In this document: in pieces, positions 7,610-15,854 of the stretch | How positions within the stretch are numbered: position 1 is the first letter of the stretch | Layout of the letters: each line of letters starts with the position of its first letter | NCBI GenBank assembly: GCA_017459445.1 | Contig: JAFUDJ010000037.1 | Span: 1-52,946, forward strand | Length of the DNA stretch: 52,946 nt | Direction of reading: 5' to 3' | Source of the DNA: Prevotella sp. | GTDB taxonomy: Bacteria > Bacteroidota > Bacteroidia > Bacteroidales > Bacteroidaceae | Made by a program: the position numbers and the translations under genes | Notes under the pieces: model-generated | What the model was told of the DNA's origin: nothing | The model's database searches: none | The model's input: the letters and a program-made list of their open reading frames with translations, nothing else

Positions 7610-10528
7610 ATGAAGCAGACAACACTACTGACACTATTGCTGTTGATGGTCGGAACGGCCGTACACAGCCAAACCAAGCGCATTGGCGACTATATCGAGT
7701 CCATATCCCATAATGACGGCACGGCAGGCACTCGACGCAGTCAGCAGTATTTCCCGGAGGGAGGTGCCTTCGTCACGACCAATGGCAGCAACCGCTACAC
7801 CCGTGCCCTCTATGGCGGCCCCACCGAGTATCGCATCGAAACCAGCGACCGCCCCGTGTTTGCCATCTTCAAGAAGAAAGAACATCGCAATGTCCAGCTG
7901 ATAGTCAACGGTGTGCCGCTCGATAAGACCGACTATTGCGTGGCAACCTATGAGAGTGGTATGCGCAGCTATGAGCTGCGCCATGCGGCATGGGGCAGCG
8001 ACGCCGTGCTACGGTTGAAGGTGGTGGCTTGCCGGGATGCTGAGCAAGCCCTTTGGCGATTGCTCCCCACGGGCTTCAGCGGTCAGGTGCGCCTGCAGGT
8101 CGTGGTCAGCAATATCCGTAAGCCCAAACTGTCGCGCAACGGCGACATCGGCGTCGATGCCCGTGAGTCGTTCGAGGCTGACGGCAAGGAACCTCTGCAG
8201 GTGCTCGACACGCAGTTTGCTGAGGAACAGTATGTCGGCAGCAATGGCTCCGTGCTCAGCCTGTTGCCTGCTGAGGAAGGCGAGGAGGCCTTCCTGAAGG
8301 CTGAGCGGGCAATGAAGCAACTGGCCGGGCGGGTGGTGTTCAGCACTCCCGACCCTTATATCAACACGCTGGGTGGAGCCTTGGTGGTGGCTGCCGATGG
8401 CGACTGGGACGGTGAGACATGGCTGCACGGTTGCGTTGGTTGGCGTATGCCGCTTGCCGGCTGGCGGGCCGGCTATCTGGGTGACGTCCTTGGCTGGCCC
8501 GAGCGTGCCGTCAGGCACTTCAATGCGTATGCCAACAGTCAGGTCGTCAACGTGTCGCCCGACATTCCGCATCCTTCTCAGGACTCTACTATGCAGCTGG
8601 CCCGTGCTGAGAAACGGTGGCATACGCAGATGTACAGCGACGGCTACATCTGCCGCAATCCCAACCGCAACGACCAGATGCATCACTACGATATGAACCT
8701 GAACTATATCGACGAGTTGCTGTGGCATTTCCAGTATGATGCCGACCGTGACTACCTGCGCCGCATGTGGCCTGTGCTGAAGCGGCATCTGGCATGGGAG
8801 AAACGCAACTTCGACCCCGACGGCGACCACCTCTACGATGCTTACTGCTGCATTTGGGCCAGCGACGCCCTCTACTATAGCGGAGGGGCCGTCACCCATT
8901 CGTCGGCCTATAACTACCGGGCCAACTTGCTGGCGGCCCGCATTGCCGGGCTGATAGGCGAGGACGGCGCGGCCTATCAACAGGAGGCCGATGCCATTCT
9001 GCAGGCAATGAATGCCCGTCTGTGGCTCAATGACAAGGGCCATTGGGCCGAATACCAAGACTTGATGGGCCTGAAACGCGTCCACGAGAGTGCTGCCGTT
9101 TGGAGCGTCTACACGCCTATTGACTGCGGTGCCTGCTCGCCTGAGCAGGCCTATCGTGCCACGCTGTATGTAGACCGGTCGATACCTCACATTGACGGCA
9201 CCATAGCCACTTCCGACTGGCTGCCCTATTCGTGGAGCATCAACAACGTGGCAGCAGCAGAGGTCATGCACACGGCGCTGGCTTTTTTCGAGGCCGGCCG
9301 GACGGAGGCCGCCTATCAGCTGATGAAGGCTAACATCATGGACCAGATGTACTACGGGCAGTCGCCAGCCAACTTCGGACAGGTGAGTCACTACGACGCG
9401 GCGCGGGGCGAGTGCTATCGCGACTTTGGCGACTGTATCGGCATTTCGGCCCGTACGCTTATTCAGGGCCTCTTCGGCATACAGCCCGACGCGCTCAGCG
9501 ACCGCTGCATCCTCCGACCGGGATTCCCCGCATCGTGGGACAGCGCCTCCATCCACACGCCCTATATGGACTATCGCTTTCGCCGTCAGGGCACGCAACT
9601 GGTCTACGAGGTTACCCAGCGCTTCCGCCAGCCGCTGAAAATTGTGCTGCGGCAGAATCTGGGGCACGGACAGTACCGTGACATTGAGGGAACAGCCGAG
9701 ACCTATCAGGTTATCCGCGTCGACGAGGCCCGTCCGCTGCCCGACGTCCATCTTGAGAGCGTACTTTCCATGGCGCCAACCCCTGAAGAACTGGGTACTG
9801 TGGAACCGACCTTTGAGCGGAAGTTCCGAAAGCAGAACATCGACAAACTGTTCAATGCCGGCGTTGCCGATATCTTCAGCAACGAGTACCGCTCGCCGCG
9901 TCCGCCCTATACTACGCTACAGATGCCGTTGCAGGGCATTGGCGAATGGTGTCATCCCAAATACTGTCCCGACATCAACGACTCTGTGTTCCGCTCCATG
10001 ATAGTGAAGGATGAGTTCCTTGTGATGGGCGTGCCCTTCCGCACCCCAGCCGTTGGGCGCAATATGGTGTACACCTCGCTGTGGGACAACTATCCCGACA
10101 GCATCGACGTGCCGCTCAGCGGCTCGGCGGCACGGGCGTGGCTACTCATGGCCGGCTCGACCAACCACATGCAGTGTCGTATAGACAACGGTATCGTGGT
10201 GGCGCGCTATAAGGATGGAACGGCCGATACGCTGCGGCTGCGCAATCCCGACAACTGGTGCCCCATAGAGCAGGACTACTACATTGACGGCAAGGCATTT
10301 CAGGCTCCGCAGCCACGCCCCTACCGCGTAGCCCTGGCAACGGGTACGGTGAGCCGCGACCTTGGCAAGGCCTTGGACATCAAAGGCGTCTATGGCCGTG
10401 AGATTCCCGGCGGTGCCGCCCAGATGCTCTGCATGCCGCTCGACCCGCGCAAGAAGCTGCTGTCGCTCACCGTCCGTACGCTTTCCAACGATGTCGTCAT
10501 CGGGCTCATGGCTCTTACCTTGCAGTGA
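7610..10528 (+). CDS. Secreted six-hairpin-type glycoside hydrolase, DUF4450-like
   Basis: The protein has 972 residues from the chosen ATG at 7610, which gives a clean signal peptide (MKQTTLLTLLLLMVGTAVHSQ); an upstream TTG at 7574 would put 12 unlikely residues in front and overlaps the promoter. The N-terminal 250 residues form a beta-rich domain resembling DUF4450 (NRYTRALYGGP region), followed by an alpha-helical region with Trp/Tyr/Asp-rich stretches (DGDWDGETWLHG, WGMPLAGWRAGY-like, HYDMNLNYIDELLWHFQYD) typical of (alpha/alpha)6 glycosidases, and a C-terminal beta domain. The substrate is unknown. Proximity to two PL11 lyases suggests pectin-derived oligosaccharides, which is inference. 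Probably periplasmic. Confidence 0.75.
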   Translation: MKQTTLLTLLLLMVGTAVHSQTKRIGDYIESISHNDGTAGTRRSQQYFPEGGAFVTTNGSNRYTRALYGGPTEYRIETSDRPVFAIFKKKEHRNVQLIVNGVPLDKTDYCVATYESGMRSYELRHAAWGSDAVLRLKVVACRDAEQALWRLLPTGFSGQVRLQVVVSNIRKPKLSRNGDIGVDARESFEADGKEPLQVLDTQFAEEQYVGSNGSVLSLLPAEEGEEAFLKAERAMKQLAGRVVFSTPDPYINTLGGALVVAADGDWDGETWLHGCVGWRMPLAGWRAGYLGDVLGWPERAVRHFNAYANSQVVNVSPDIPHPSQDSTMQLARAEKRWHTQMYSDGYICRNPNRNDQMHHYDMNLNYIDELLWHFQYDADRDYLRRMWPVLKRHLAWEKRNFDPDGDHLYDAYCCIWASDALYYSGGAVTHSSAYNYRANLLAARIAGLIGEDGAAYQQEADAILQAMNARLWLNDKGHWAEYQDLMGLKRVHESAAVWSVYTPIDCGACSPEQAYRATLYVDRSIPHIDGTIATSDWLPYSWSINNVAAAEVMHTALAFFEAGRTEAAYQLMKANIMDQMYYGQSPANFGQVSHYDAARGECYRDFGDCIGISARTLIQGLFGIQPDALSDRCILRPGFPASWDSASIHTPYMDYRFRRQGTQLVYEVTQRFRQPLKIVLRQNLGHGQYRDIEGTAETYQVIRVDEARPLPDVHLESVLSMAPTPEELGTVEPTFERKFRKQNIDKLFNAGVADIFSNEYRSPRPPYTTLQMPLQGIGEWCHPKYCPDINDSVFRSMIVKDEFLVMGVPFRTPAVGRNMVYTSLWDNYPDSIDVPLSGSAARAWLLMAGSTNHMQCRIDNGIVVARYKDGTADTLRLRNPDNWCPIEQDYYIDGKAFQAPQPRPYRVALATGTVSRDLGKALDIKGVYGREIPGGAAQMLCMPLDPRKKLLSLTVRTLSNDVVIGLMALTLQ

Positions 10529-10549
10529 TATTATCTCTCATTTACTTCA

Positions 10550-10557
10550 TATATTTG
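10550..10557 (+). promoter_or_regulatory. -7 box of the kinase/RapZ-C fusion gene
   Basis: TATATTTG followed by CA lies 10 nt upstream of the ATG at 10568, implying a leader of only a few nucleotides. Confidence 0.55.
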
Positions 10558-10567
10558 CACACGATTT

Positions 10568-12163
10568 ATGCAGCAATTATTAGAACTATATAGACAATGG
10601 AGCGGAACAGCTCCACGGCACATGGAGCAACTGCCGGGGGCAGGCAGCAACCGTGAGTACTACCGGATGACCGGCGGGGACGGCACAAGCGTGGTGGGAT
10701 GCATAGGTACCAGTCGCGACGAGAACCATGCTTTCGTCTATCTGGCACGCCATTTTGCGAAGCGCCAGCTGCCCGTTCCGCAAATCCTGGCCGTCAGCAG
10801 CGACGAGTTGCGCTATCTGCAGACTGATTTGGGAGCGATGTCGCTGTTCGATGCCGTTAGGGGTGGCCGTGAAGCCGGCGGGCGCTATACGCTGAAGGAG
10901 CAGGAACTGCTGAAGCGTACTATCCGCCAGTTGCCGAACGTCCAGATTCGCGGTGCCCGCGAGCTGGACTTCACCAACTGCTATCCGCAGCCCGCCTTCG
11001 ACACCGATTCCGTGCTGTTCGACCTGAACTACTTCAAGTATTGCTTCCTGAAAGCCACCGAGCTCGACTTCCACGAGCTGAAACTGGAGGCCGACTTCCG
11101 CCTGCTGGCCAAGGACCTGACCACGGCGGGTGACGAGCAGTGCTTCCTCTATCGCGACTTCCAGGCGCGCAACGTGATGATAGTCCCCCGCTTGTCCTCT
11201 CCCGGGGGGGAGGCTTATGGCGCCGCCAACTCATCTTCCAAGGAAGAGAAATGGGGGGAACCCTACTTCATCGACTTCCAAGGCGGCCGCCGGGGACCCT
11301 ACTACTACGATGTGGCATCCTTCATCTGGCAGGCCTCCGCCAAGTATCCGCACAAGGTGCGGCGCGAGTTGGTGTATGAATACTACAACGCCCTGAAGCA
11401 GTACACTGAGGTGCCTGCGCCCCATGCCTTTGTCGACCGGCTGTCGCTCTTTGTCCTGTTCCGTTTGCTACAGGTGCTGGGAGCCTATGGCTTCAGGGGC
11501 TATTTCGAGCGGAAGGCACACTTCATCGAGTCCATCCCCCCTGCTATTCAGAACCTGCGTGAGTTGCTGGACGAGCGCAACTTCCCCTATCCCTATCTGA
11601 TGACCTTGCTCGACCGCCTGACCAAGCTGCCCAAGTTCAGGCAGGTAGAGGCTATGGCCAGCAGGGCCGACGGCTATAGGACAACCGACAAGAACCCCTA
11701 CAAGCCACACCCACAGGACGGTCCGGCGACGTTCTCGAAGTACGATGCCCAGGGACCGCTGGTGGTCCGCGTCTTCAGCTTTTCCTATGGCAAAGGCATC
11801 CCTGAGGACGAGAGCGGCAATGGTGGCGGCTACGTCTTCGACTGCCGTTCCACCCATAACCCTGGCCGCTATGAGCCGTACAAGCAGCTGACGGGGCTTG
11901 ACGAGCCCGTCATCCGCTTCCTCGAGGACGACGGCGAGATACTGACCTTCCTTGACAGCGTCTACCGGCTGGCCGACGCCCACGTGCGCCGCTACATACA
12001 GCGCGGCTTCACCAGCCTGATGTTCTCATTCGGTTGCACGGGGGGACAGCATCGCAGCGTCTATTCCGCCCAGCATCTGGCCGAGCATCTGCACCGGAAG
12101 TTTGGCATTGAAGTGCGCATCTGCCACCGCGAGCAGGGCATTACCCAGACACTAAAACCTTGA
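10568..12163 (+). CDS. APH-fold sugar kinase fused to a RapZ C-terminal domain
   Basis: This 531-residue protein has two parts. Residues 1-350 are an aminoglycoside-phosphotransferase-fold kinase resembling AmgK (anomeric MurNAc/GlcNAc kinase): G-loop region GAGSNREYYR (25-34), catalytic loop YRDFQARNVM (195-204, the HxDxxxxN equivalent) and metal-binding FIDFQGGRRGP (234-244). Residues about 395-531 match the C-terminal domain of RapZ (VRVFSFSYGKGIP, FDCRSTHNPGR, FGCTGGQHRSV), known in E. coli to bind RNA and sense glucosamine-6-phosphate. An odd insertion of about 25 residues (207-231) encoded by hairpin-forming DNA lies between the catalytic and metal motifs. A MurU-like partner lies 14 kb away at 26351. 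Cytosolic; role in wall-sugar recycling is inferred. Confidence 0.85.
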   Translation: MQQLLELYRQWSGTAPRHMEQLPGAGSNREYYRMTGGDGTSVVGCIGTSRDENHAFVYLARHFAKRQLPVPQILAVSSDELRYLQTDLGAMSLFDAVRGGREAGGRYTLKEQELLKRTIRQLPNVQIRGARELDFTNCYPQPAFDTDSVLFDLNYFKYCFLKATELDFHELKLEADFRLLAKDLTTAGDEQCFLYRDFQARNVMIVPRLSSPGGEAYGAANSSSKEEKWGEPYFIDFQGGRRGPYYYDVASFIWQASAKYPHKVRRELVYEYYNALKQYTEVPAPHAFVDRLSLFVLFRLLQVLGAYGFRGYFERKAHFIESIPPAIQNLRELLDERNFPYPYLMTLLDRLTKLPKFRQVEAMASRADGYRTTDKNPYKPHPQDGPATFSKYDAQGPLVVRVFSFSYGKGIPEDESGNGGGYVFDCRSTHNPGRYEPYKQLTGLDEPVIRFLEDDGEILTFLDSVYRLADAHVRRYIQRGFTSLMFSFGCTGGQHRSVYSAQHLAEHLHRKFGIEVRICHREQGITQTLKP

Positions 12164-12198
12164 AAGAAATATGATGATGAAGACAATGAGAATGGTGC

Positions 12199-13410
12199 CT
12201 ACCTGACTGTGGGGTTCAGGTTGCGGCGCAGGAAGAAGGAGCGGGTACGCAGGAAATAGGTGAGTACGCCGGCGGCGTTGACGCCGACCACCGTCCAGAA
12301 GGCGGCATGATAGCCCAGGTGTTCGGCTATGATGCCGCCTATGAGTATGCCCAGTCCGATGCCGATGTCCCATGAGATGAGGATAGTGGAGTTGGCCGTG
12401 CCGCGCTGGTTGTTGCGTGCTACGTTGATGGTCATGTTCTGGAAGGCTGGCCACATGTGGCCATTGCCCAGTCCGATGAGCAATGCCGAGCCATAGTATC
12501 CGATGTCCGTCAGCCACGTGCCGAGGGTTGGCAGTAATATAAATAAGGTATAGCCTGCGAGCGAGGTCACCATGCCGAAGCCCGCATTATGGGTCAGCCG
12601 CCCCTGGCGCAAGGTGCGTCCGCCCTGTATACGGCTAAGCATCAGCCCCAGCGAACAAAGCAGGAAGTAGGTGCCGGTGCCGCCGTTGATGCCTAACACT
12701 TCCTTGCCATAGATGGCCAGGTAGTTGCTCAGCACGCCGAAGCAGAAGCCGAAGGCCGTCATGTTGGCGCCCAATAGCCAGCCGCGCAGCAGGAAGAAAC
12801 GGTCGAGCGACAGCTTCTGCTTGTTGGGGATAATCTCTTTTGCCGACAACTCGACTGTCGCGTCGACGGCCCATCCGGCGCAGGCCACCGCCAGGGCTAT
12901 CCAGAACAACAGTTCGAAATTGCCCGTCAGAGTGTATATCCACAGCCCGATGGTGGGCGCCAGAGCCATGGCAAGGTTGTTGCTAAGCCCGTAGTAGCCG
13001 ATGCCCTCCGTGCGGCGGCTCGACGGCAGCACATCGATAGCGACCGTGGAGTTGGCCACCGTCAAGGCACCGAAGGGACCTCCGTGCAGGGTGCGCACAA
13101 TAGTGAACAGCAGGAGCGTCGAGGCGGCCAGATAGCCTGCAAAGAAGATGGCGAAGGCCCCGAAGCATATCATGAGTACTGTGCGGCGTGGGAATGAGTC
13201 GACGAAGTAGCCGCTGAAGGGCCGGAAGAGCAGGGCTGTGATGGTATAGCCCGACAGCACCAGGCCGATGACGTCCTTGGTGGCCCCGAAGTGCTCGCTC
13301 AGATAGAGCGGCAGCAGCGGTGTCAGCACGTAGAAGGCGAAGAACAGCGCGAAGTTGGCTGCCATAACCTTGCAGTAGTTGCGGTTCCATAACCGTTCCT
13401 GTGTCGTCAT
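12199..13410 (-). CDS. MFS transporter
   Basis: The chosen ATG at 13410 gives 403 residues starting MTTQERLWNRNYCKVM and lies 9 nt behind a -7 box; the frame stays open 81 nt further upstream, but that part is low-complexity and lies in promoter sequence. Twelve membrane segments are visible. The family signature after TM2 appears as RPFSGYFVDSFPRR, and FTIVRTLHGGPFGALTVAN follows in TM4. It is a major-facilitator drug/sugar exporter-like carrier of the inner membrane, substrate unknown. It converges on the kinase gene with only 35 nt between the stop codons. Confidence 0.85.
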   Translation of the reverse strand: MTTQERLWNRNYCKVMAANFALFFAFYVLTPLLPLYLSEHFGATKDVIGLVLSGYTITALLFRPFSGYFVDSFPRRTVLMICFGAFAIFFAGYLAASTLLLFTIVRTLHGGPFGALTVANSTVAIDVLPSSRRTEGIGYYGLSNNLAMALAPTIGLWIYTLTGNFELLFWIALAVACAGWAVDATVELSAKEIIPNKQKLSLDRFFLLRGWLLGANMTAFGFCFGVLSNYLAIYGKEVLGINGGTGTYFLLCSLGLMLSRIQGGRTLRQGRLTHNAGFGMVTSLAGYTLFILLPTLGTWLTDIGYYGSALLIGLGNGHMWPAFQNMTINVARNNQRGTANSTILISWDIGIGLGILIGGIIAEHLGYHAAFWTVVGVNAAGVLTYFLRTRSFFLRRNLNPTVR

Positions 13411-13419
13411 TAGCAGTTG

Positions 13420-13427
13420 CAAAGGTA
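13420..13427 (-). promoter_or_regulatory. -7 box of the MFS gene
   Basis: On the minus strand TACCTTTG followed by CA, 9 nt before the ATG at 13410. It decides the start choice and implies an almost leaderless mRNA. Confidence 0.6.
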
Positions 13428-13477
13428 CGACTTTTAGGTGAAAAGTGAATAGCGAACAGCAAAAAATTTTTTTTCTT

Positions 13478-13893
13478 AAAAAGTGGTTCAAGCCTACACT
13501 ACTTGACTTATCATGCTTATTTTCAGTGTATTAAGTAGTGTAGGCTGCCTTCACTTTCGATGAGCAAGCCTACACAAAATCGGAAAATTAAGAATAATCA
13601 TGACATTTTTTATTTTCCTTTCCGCACACTTTTATGCCACCTCCAGCAGACTTTTATCTTGAAAAATTGCAGTAACCACCATGGTTACTGCTCGTAACTG
13701 CCATGGTTACTGCTCGTAACCGCCACGGTTACTGTCAGTAACCCCCTTTGTTACCAGGCATTTTCGCTATTTCGTCCCCTCAAAACGACCGATTAGTGTA
13801 GGCTTGCCCATAGAAAGTGTAGGTAGCCTACACTACTTAATCATCTGTAAATAAGTGTGATAAGTCAAAAAGTGTAGGCTTAAGCCACTTTTT
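13478..13893. repeat. 416-bp fold-back element with 98-bp terminal inverted repeats
   Basis: The arms 13478-13575 and 13796-13893 are inverted copies of equal length; by hand they align without gaps at 84 of 98 positions. Each arm holds inner copies of the 9-mer AGCCTACAC or its complement (13491, 13538, 13567, 13796, 13825, 13872), so each arm can itself fold. The core holds an array of 22-bp palindromic units (13672-13754) and two ACTTTTAT motifs (13628, 13650 region). No ORF is convincing inside. It could be a MITE-like non-autonomous element or a structured RNA source; I found no obvious target duplication. Confidence 0.75.
13672..13754. repeat. Array of four 22-bp palindromic units
   Basis: Units begin at 13672, 13694, 13716 and 13738, each starting GTAAC and centred on a palindrome of the type GTAACC-n-CCATGGTTAC. 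The last unit is degenerate and short. Spacing is exactly 22 bp, about two helical turns. Confidence 0.8.
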
Positions 13894-14119
13894 GATGAAA
13901 AATTTCTTAGAAGCAAAAATAACGTGCACATCTTTTGATAAAAAGCAGACAAAACTGTCAAGAAACGGAAAAAACTTAATGATACTCATGACGCATGACA
14001 CATGACACACATGACCACTTCTTACGCAAAAAGATGCACAAATTGTCGCAAATGCGCATGTTTCAGAGTAAAATGTGCAATTTTTTACACTATTTACTTT
14101 GCCAAAAGGCAAAAAATCG

Positions 14120-14127
14120 TACCTTTG
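14120..14127 (+). promoter_or_regulatory. -7 box before a small ORF
   Basis: TACCTTTG followed by CA, 8 nt before an ATG at 14136. It is the only promoter I see for the segment up to the secreted protein at 14442. The sequence between the fold-back element and this box (13894-14119) is AT-rich with short CATGAC repeats (13989-14012) and no gene. Confidence 0.5.
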
Positions 14128-14135
14128 CAACCGAA

Positions 14136-14306
14136 ATGAGCACGGAGAAGGAACATATCATCATCATTGAAATCAGCACGCCGCAGAGTAATTATGGCAT
14201 GAAGGGACAACTGGCTCTGTTCAACAATCCCATCAATGCACCTTACGCCCGAACAGCAGCAGGTGTGCACCCTCAACGCTGTTGGCACTCGTACCCGAGA
14301 CCTTAG
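14136..14306 (+). CDS. Small hypothetical protein, possibly frameshifted
   Basis: A 56-residue ORF (MSTEKEHIIIIEISTP...) begins 8 nt after a -7 box. Its first 35 codons look coding; after about 14236 it loses that character while the overlapping ORF 14236-14445 gains it. Either these are two small genes or one gene with a frameshift near 14236. Not recognised. Confidence 0.3.
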   Translation: MSTEKEHIIIIEISTPQSNYGMKGQLALFNNPINAPYARTAAGVHPQRCWHSYPRP

Positions 14307-14445
14307 AGAAAATCTCAACCCCATTGGCGGCGGCCTCTCTCATAAGAACCCACGACGTGCGGCGGCGAGCCGTCTGAAACAAAAGTCCCGCACGTTTTTC
14401 AACGAAGCAGAATATTCAAACTATAACATCATATCAAACAAATGA
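14236..14445 (+). CDS. Small hypothetical protein overlapping the next gene
   Basis: A 69-residue ORF (MHLTPEQQQVCTLN...), basic toward its C-terminus, overlaps the preceding ORF by 71 nt. Its TGA overlaps the ATG of the following secreted protein (ATGA), which would allow translational coupling. No family recognised; it may be the out-of-frame remainder of the ORF at 14136. Confidence 0.3.
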   Translation: MHLTPEQQQVCTLNAVGTRTRDLRENLNPIGGGLSHKNPRRAAASRLKQKSRTFFNEAEYSNYNIISNK

Positions 14446-15641
14446 AAAAGATTCTAATGTTGGCCGCAGTCGCCTTAATGACTGCCGTGAGCACACTGGC
14501 GCAGAGAATAGAAGTGGTGGATGCCGAGGGTAACGGCATTCCGCTGGTAAGTGTGACAACCGAGGACGGCGTGTTTGTCGGCAAGACCGACCTGAACGGC
14601 GTGCTCGCCGACGTGAAGGGCGCCCAGAAGGTGGGGCTGAGCCACGTGGCCTACAAGCCGCAACTGGTCACGGTGGCCGAACTCCCCTCCCATCAAGGGG
14701 AGGGGCAGAGGTGGGGTCCCGTCCGTCGCGTGACGATGGAGGAAGCCGACTTCGGCCTTGACGAAATCGTGGTGAAGCCCAAACCCTACATCGTCGTGGA
14801 GTACTACGTCCGTGGCTTCCGCTACATCGGCGACTCGCTGAGGGCCTACGGTGCAGGCATCATACCCGTGGCCTACGACATCAGGAACGGCTACAAGCCC
14901 AAGACGCGCAATGTGAACTCTATGGGAGTCTACGCCAACAAGGCACCAGGATGGCACTTGGCTGAAATATCGAACAAGACGAAAGAGATGTGCAAGCACA
15001 ATAAAGGCTCGATGACCGATAAATGGGTGATGACAAAGAAGGTGCAGGATACGTATGGCCTCACCGTAGCGAAGGACAGTGCAAGCCGAATGCAGAACGG
15101 AGCTCGCTCCGATTCTGCTGAGGCGCAGCCTGTGCTCGCCGAAGGCAAGGACGGAGCCAACCGCTGGCTGGTGACGAACCCGAAGGGGAAGATAGGTCAG
15201 ATTGTGCACAACGGAGGCCGGTCGTACGCCACCCTCGACGCCGGACGTATGCAGCGCTATCAGGACGAGAAGCAGGGCAACCAGAAGCTGATGAAGATGC
15301 GTGAGGAGAAGGACTATGCTTACGAGTATGCCACCATCTACCGCCTGCCCGGCGATGACGACGGCGACACCCCCGACCTGGCCCGTCTCGTGATGTCGAT
15401 GCACCACTGGGAATTCAACTCCGACAAAGGGCGCCATCGTGACATCTACTACTCCTACGTCGTCACTCACTATTATGCCGACGAGGCCGAGTTCAAGGCT
15501 CGCAGCAAGGAACTGAATCAGGGTCACCCGTACAGCAACATGACGCTCGAAGAACTGCAAGCCTACGAGCGTCAGCACAACATCCCCGCCCTCAGCGCCT
15601 CGCAACTCACGGCCATCCAGACGTTGAAGAAGCATTACTAA
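14442..15641 (+). CDS. Secreted protein with carboxypeptidase-regulatory-like domain
   Basis: This 399-residue protein starts with a signal peptide (MKKILMLAAVALMTAVSTLAQ). Residues about 22-80 resemble the beta-sandwich carboxypeptidase regulatory-like domain found at the N-terminus of many Bacteroidota envelope proteins (VVDAEGNGIPLVSV, KTDLNGVLADV, LSHVAYKP). The rest (about 110-399) is not recognised. Residues about 84-97 (SHQGEGQRWGPV region) are encoded by a GC-rich hairpin (14682-14702) resembling an intergenic repeat and look inserted. A similar but diverged domain opens the protein at 16036. Periplasmic or outer-membrane location is likely; function unknown. Confidence 0.7.
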   Translation: MKKILMLAAVALMTAVSTLAQRIEVVDAEGNGIPLVSVTTEDGVFVGKTDLNGVLADVKGAQKVGLSHVAYKPQLVTVAELPSHQGEGQRWGPVRRVTMEEADFGLDEIVVKPKPYIVVEYYVRGFRYIGDSLRAYGAGIIPVAYDIRNGYKPKTRNVNSMGVYANKAPGWHLAEISNKTKEMCKHNKGSMTDKWVMTKKVQDTYGLTVAKDSASRMQNGARSDSAEAQPVLAEGKDGANRWLVTNPKGKIGQIVHNGGRSYATLDAGRMQRYQDEKQGNQKLMKMREEKDYAYEYATIYRLPGDDDGDTPDLARLVMSMHHWEFNSDKGRHRDIYYSYVVTHYYADEAEFKARSKELNQGHPYSNMTLEELQAYERQHNIPALSASQLTAIQTLKKHY

Positions 15642-15645
15642 TATC

Positions 15646-15843
15646 ATGCGACCGCGACTACTTCACCTACGACAACCGCGAGTTCTCGGCGCAACTCACC
15701 CGACTCGGCATCACCCACGAGCCGATAGCCCCAAGCAAAGCGGTATCTACTCGCTCAACGGTACTCGCCACAACGCGATGCAGCGAGGCGTGAATATTGT
15801 GGAATTCGCTAAAATAGTTGTACTTTTGCACCGAAATTCATAA
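15646..15843 (+). pseudogene. Remnant(s) of a secreted protein gene
   Basis: Two coding-looking fragments lie in different frames. From 15647 one frame reads CDRDYFTYDNREFSAQL..., then degenerates. From about 15742 another frame reads SGIYSLNGTRHNAMQRGVNIV, which resembles the C-terminal tail of Prevotella-type secreted proteins. No start codon or signal peptide fits either piece. I read this as debris of one or two decayed genes. Confidence 0.4.
15821..15828 (+). promoter_or_regulatory. -7 box before the 64-aa ORF
   Basis: TACTTTTG followed by CA, 26 nt upstream of the ATG at 15855. It probably serves the pair 15855-16049 and 16036-17073. Confidence 0.5.
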
Positions 15844-15854
15844 CTCATAACTTT

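Noticed and set aside
13995-14135. Upstream part of the ORF ending at 14306
   Set aside because: This part lies before the -7 box at 14120 and is AT-rich without coding character; ATG 14136 is preferred.
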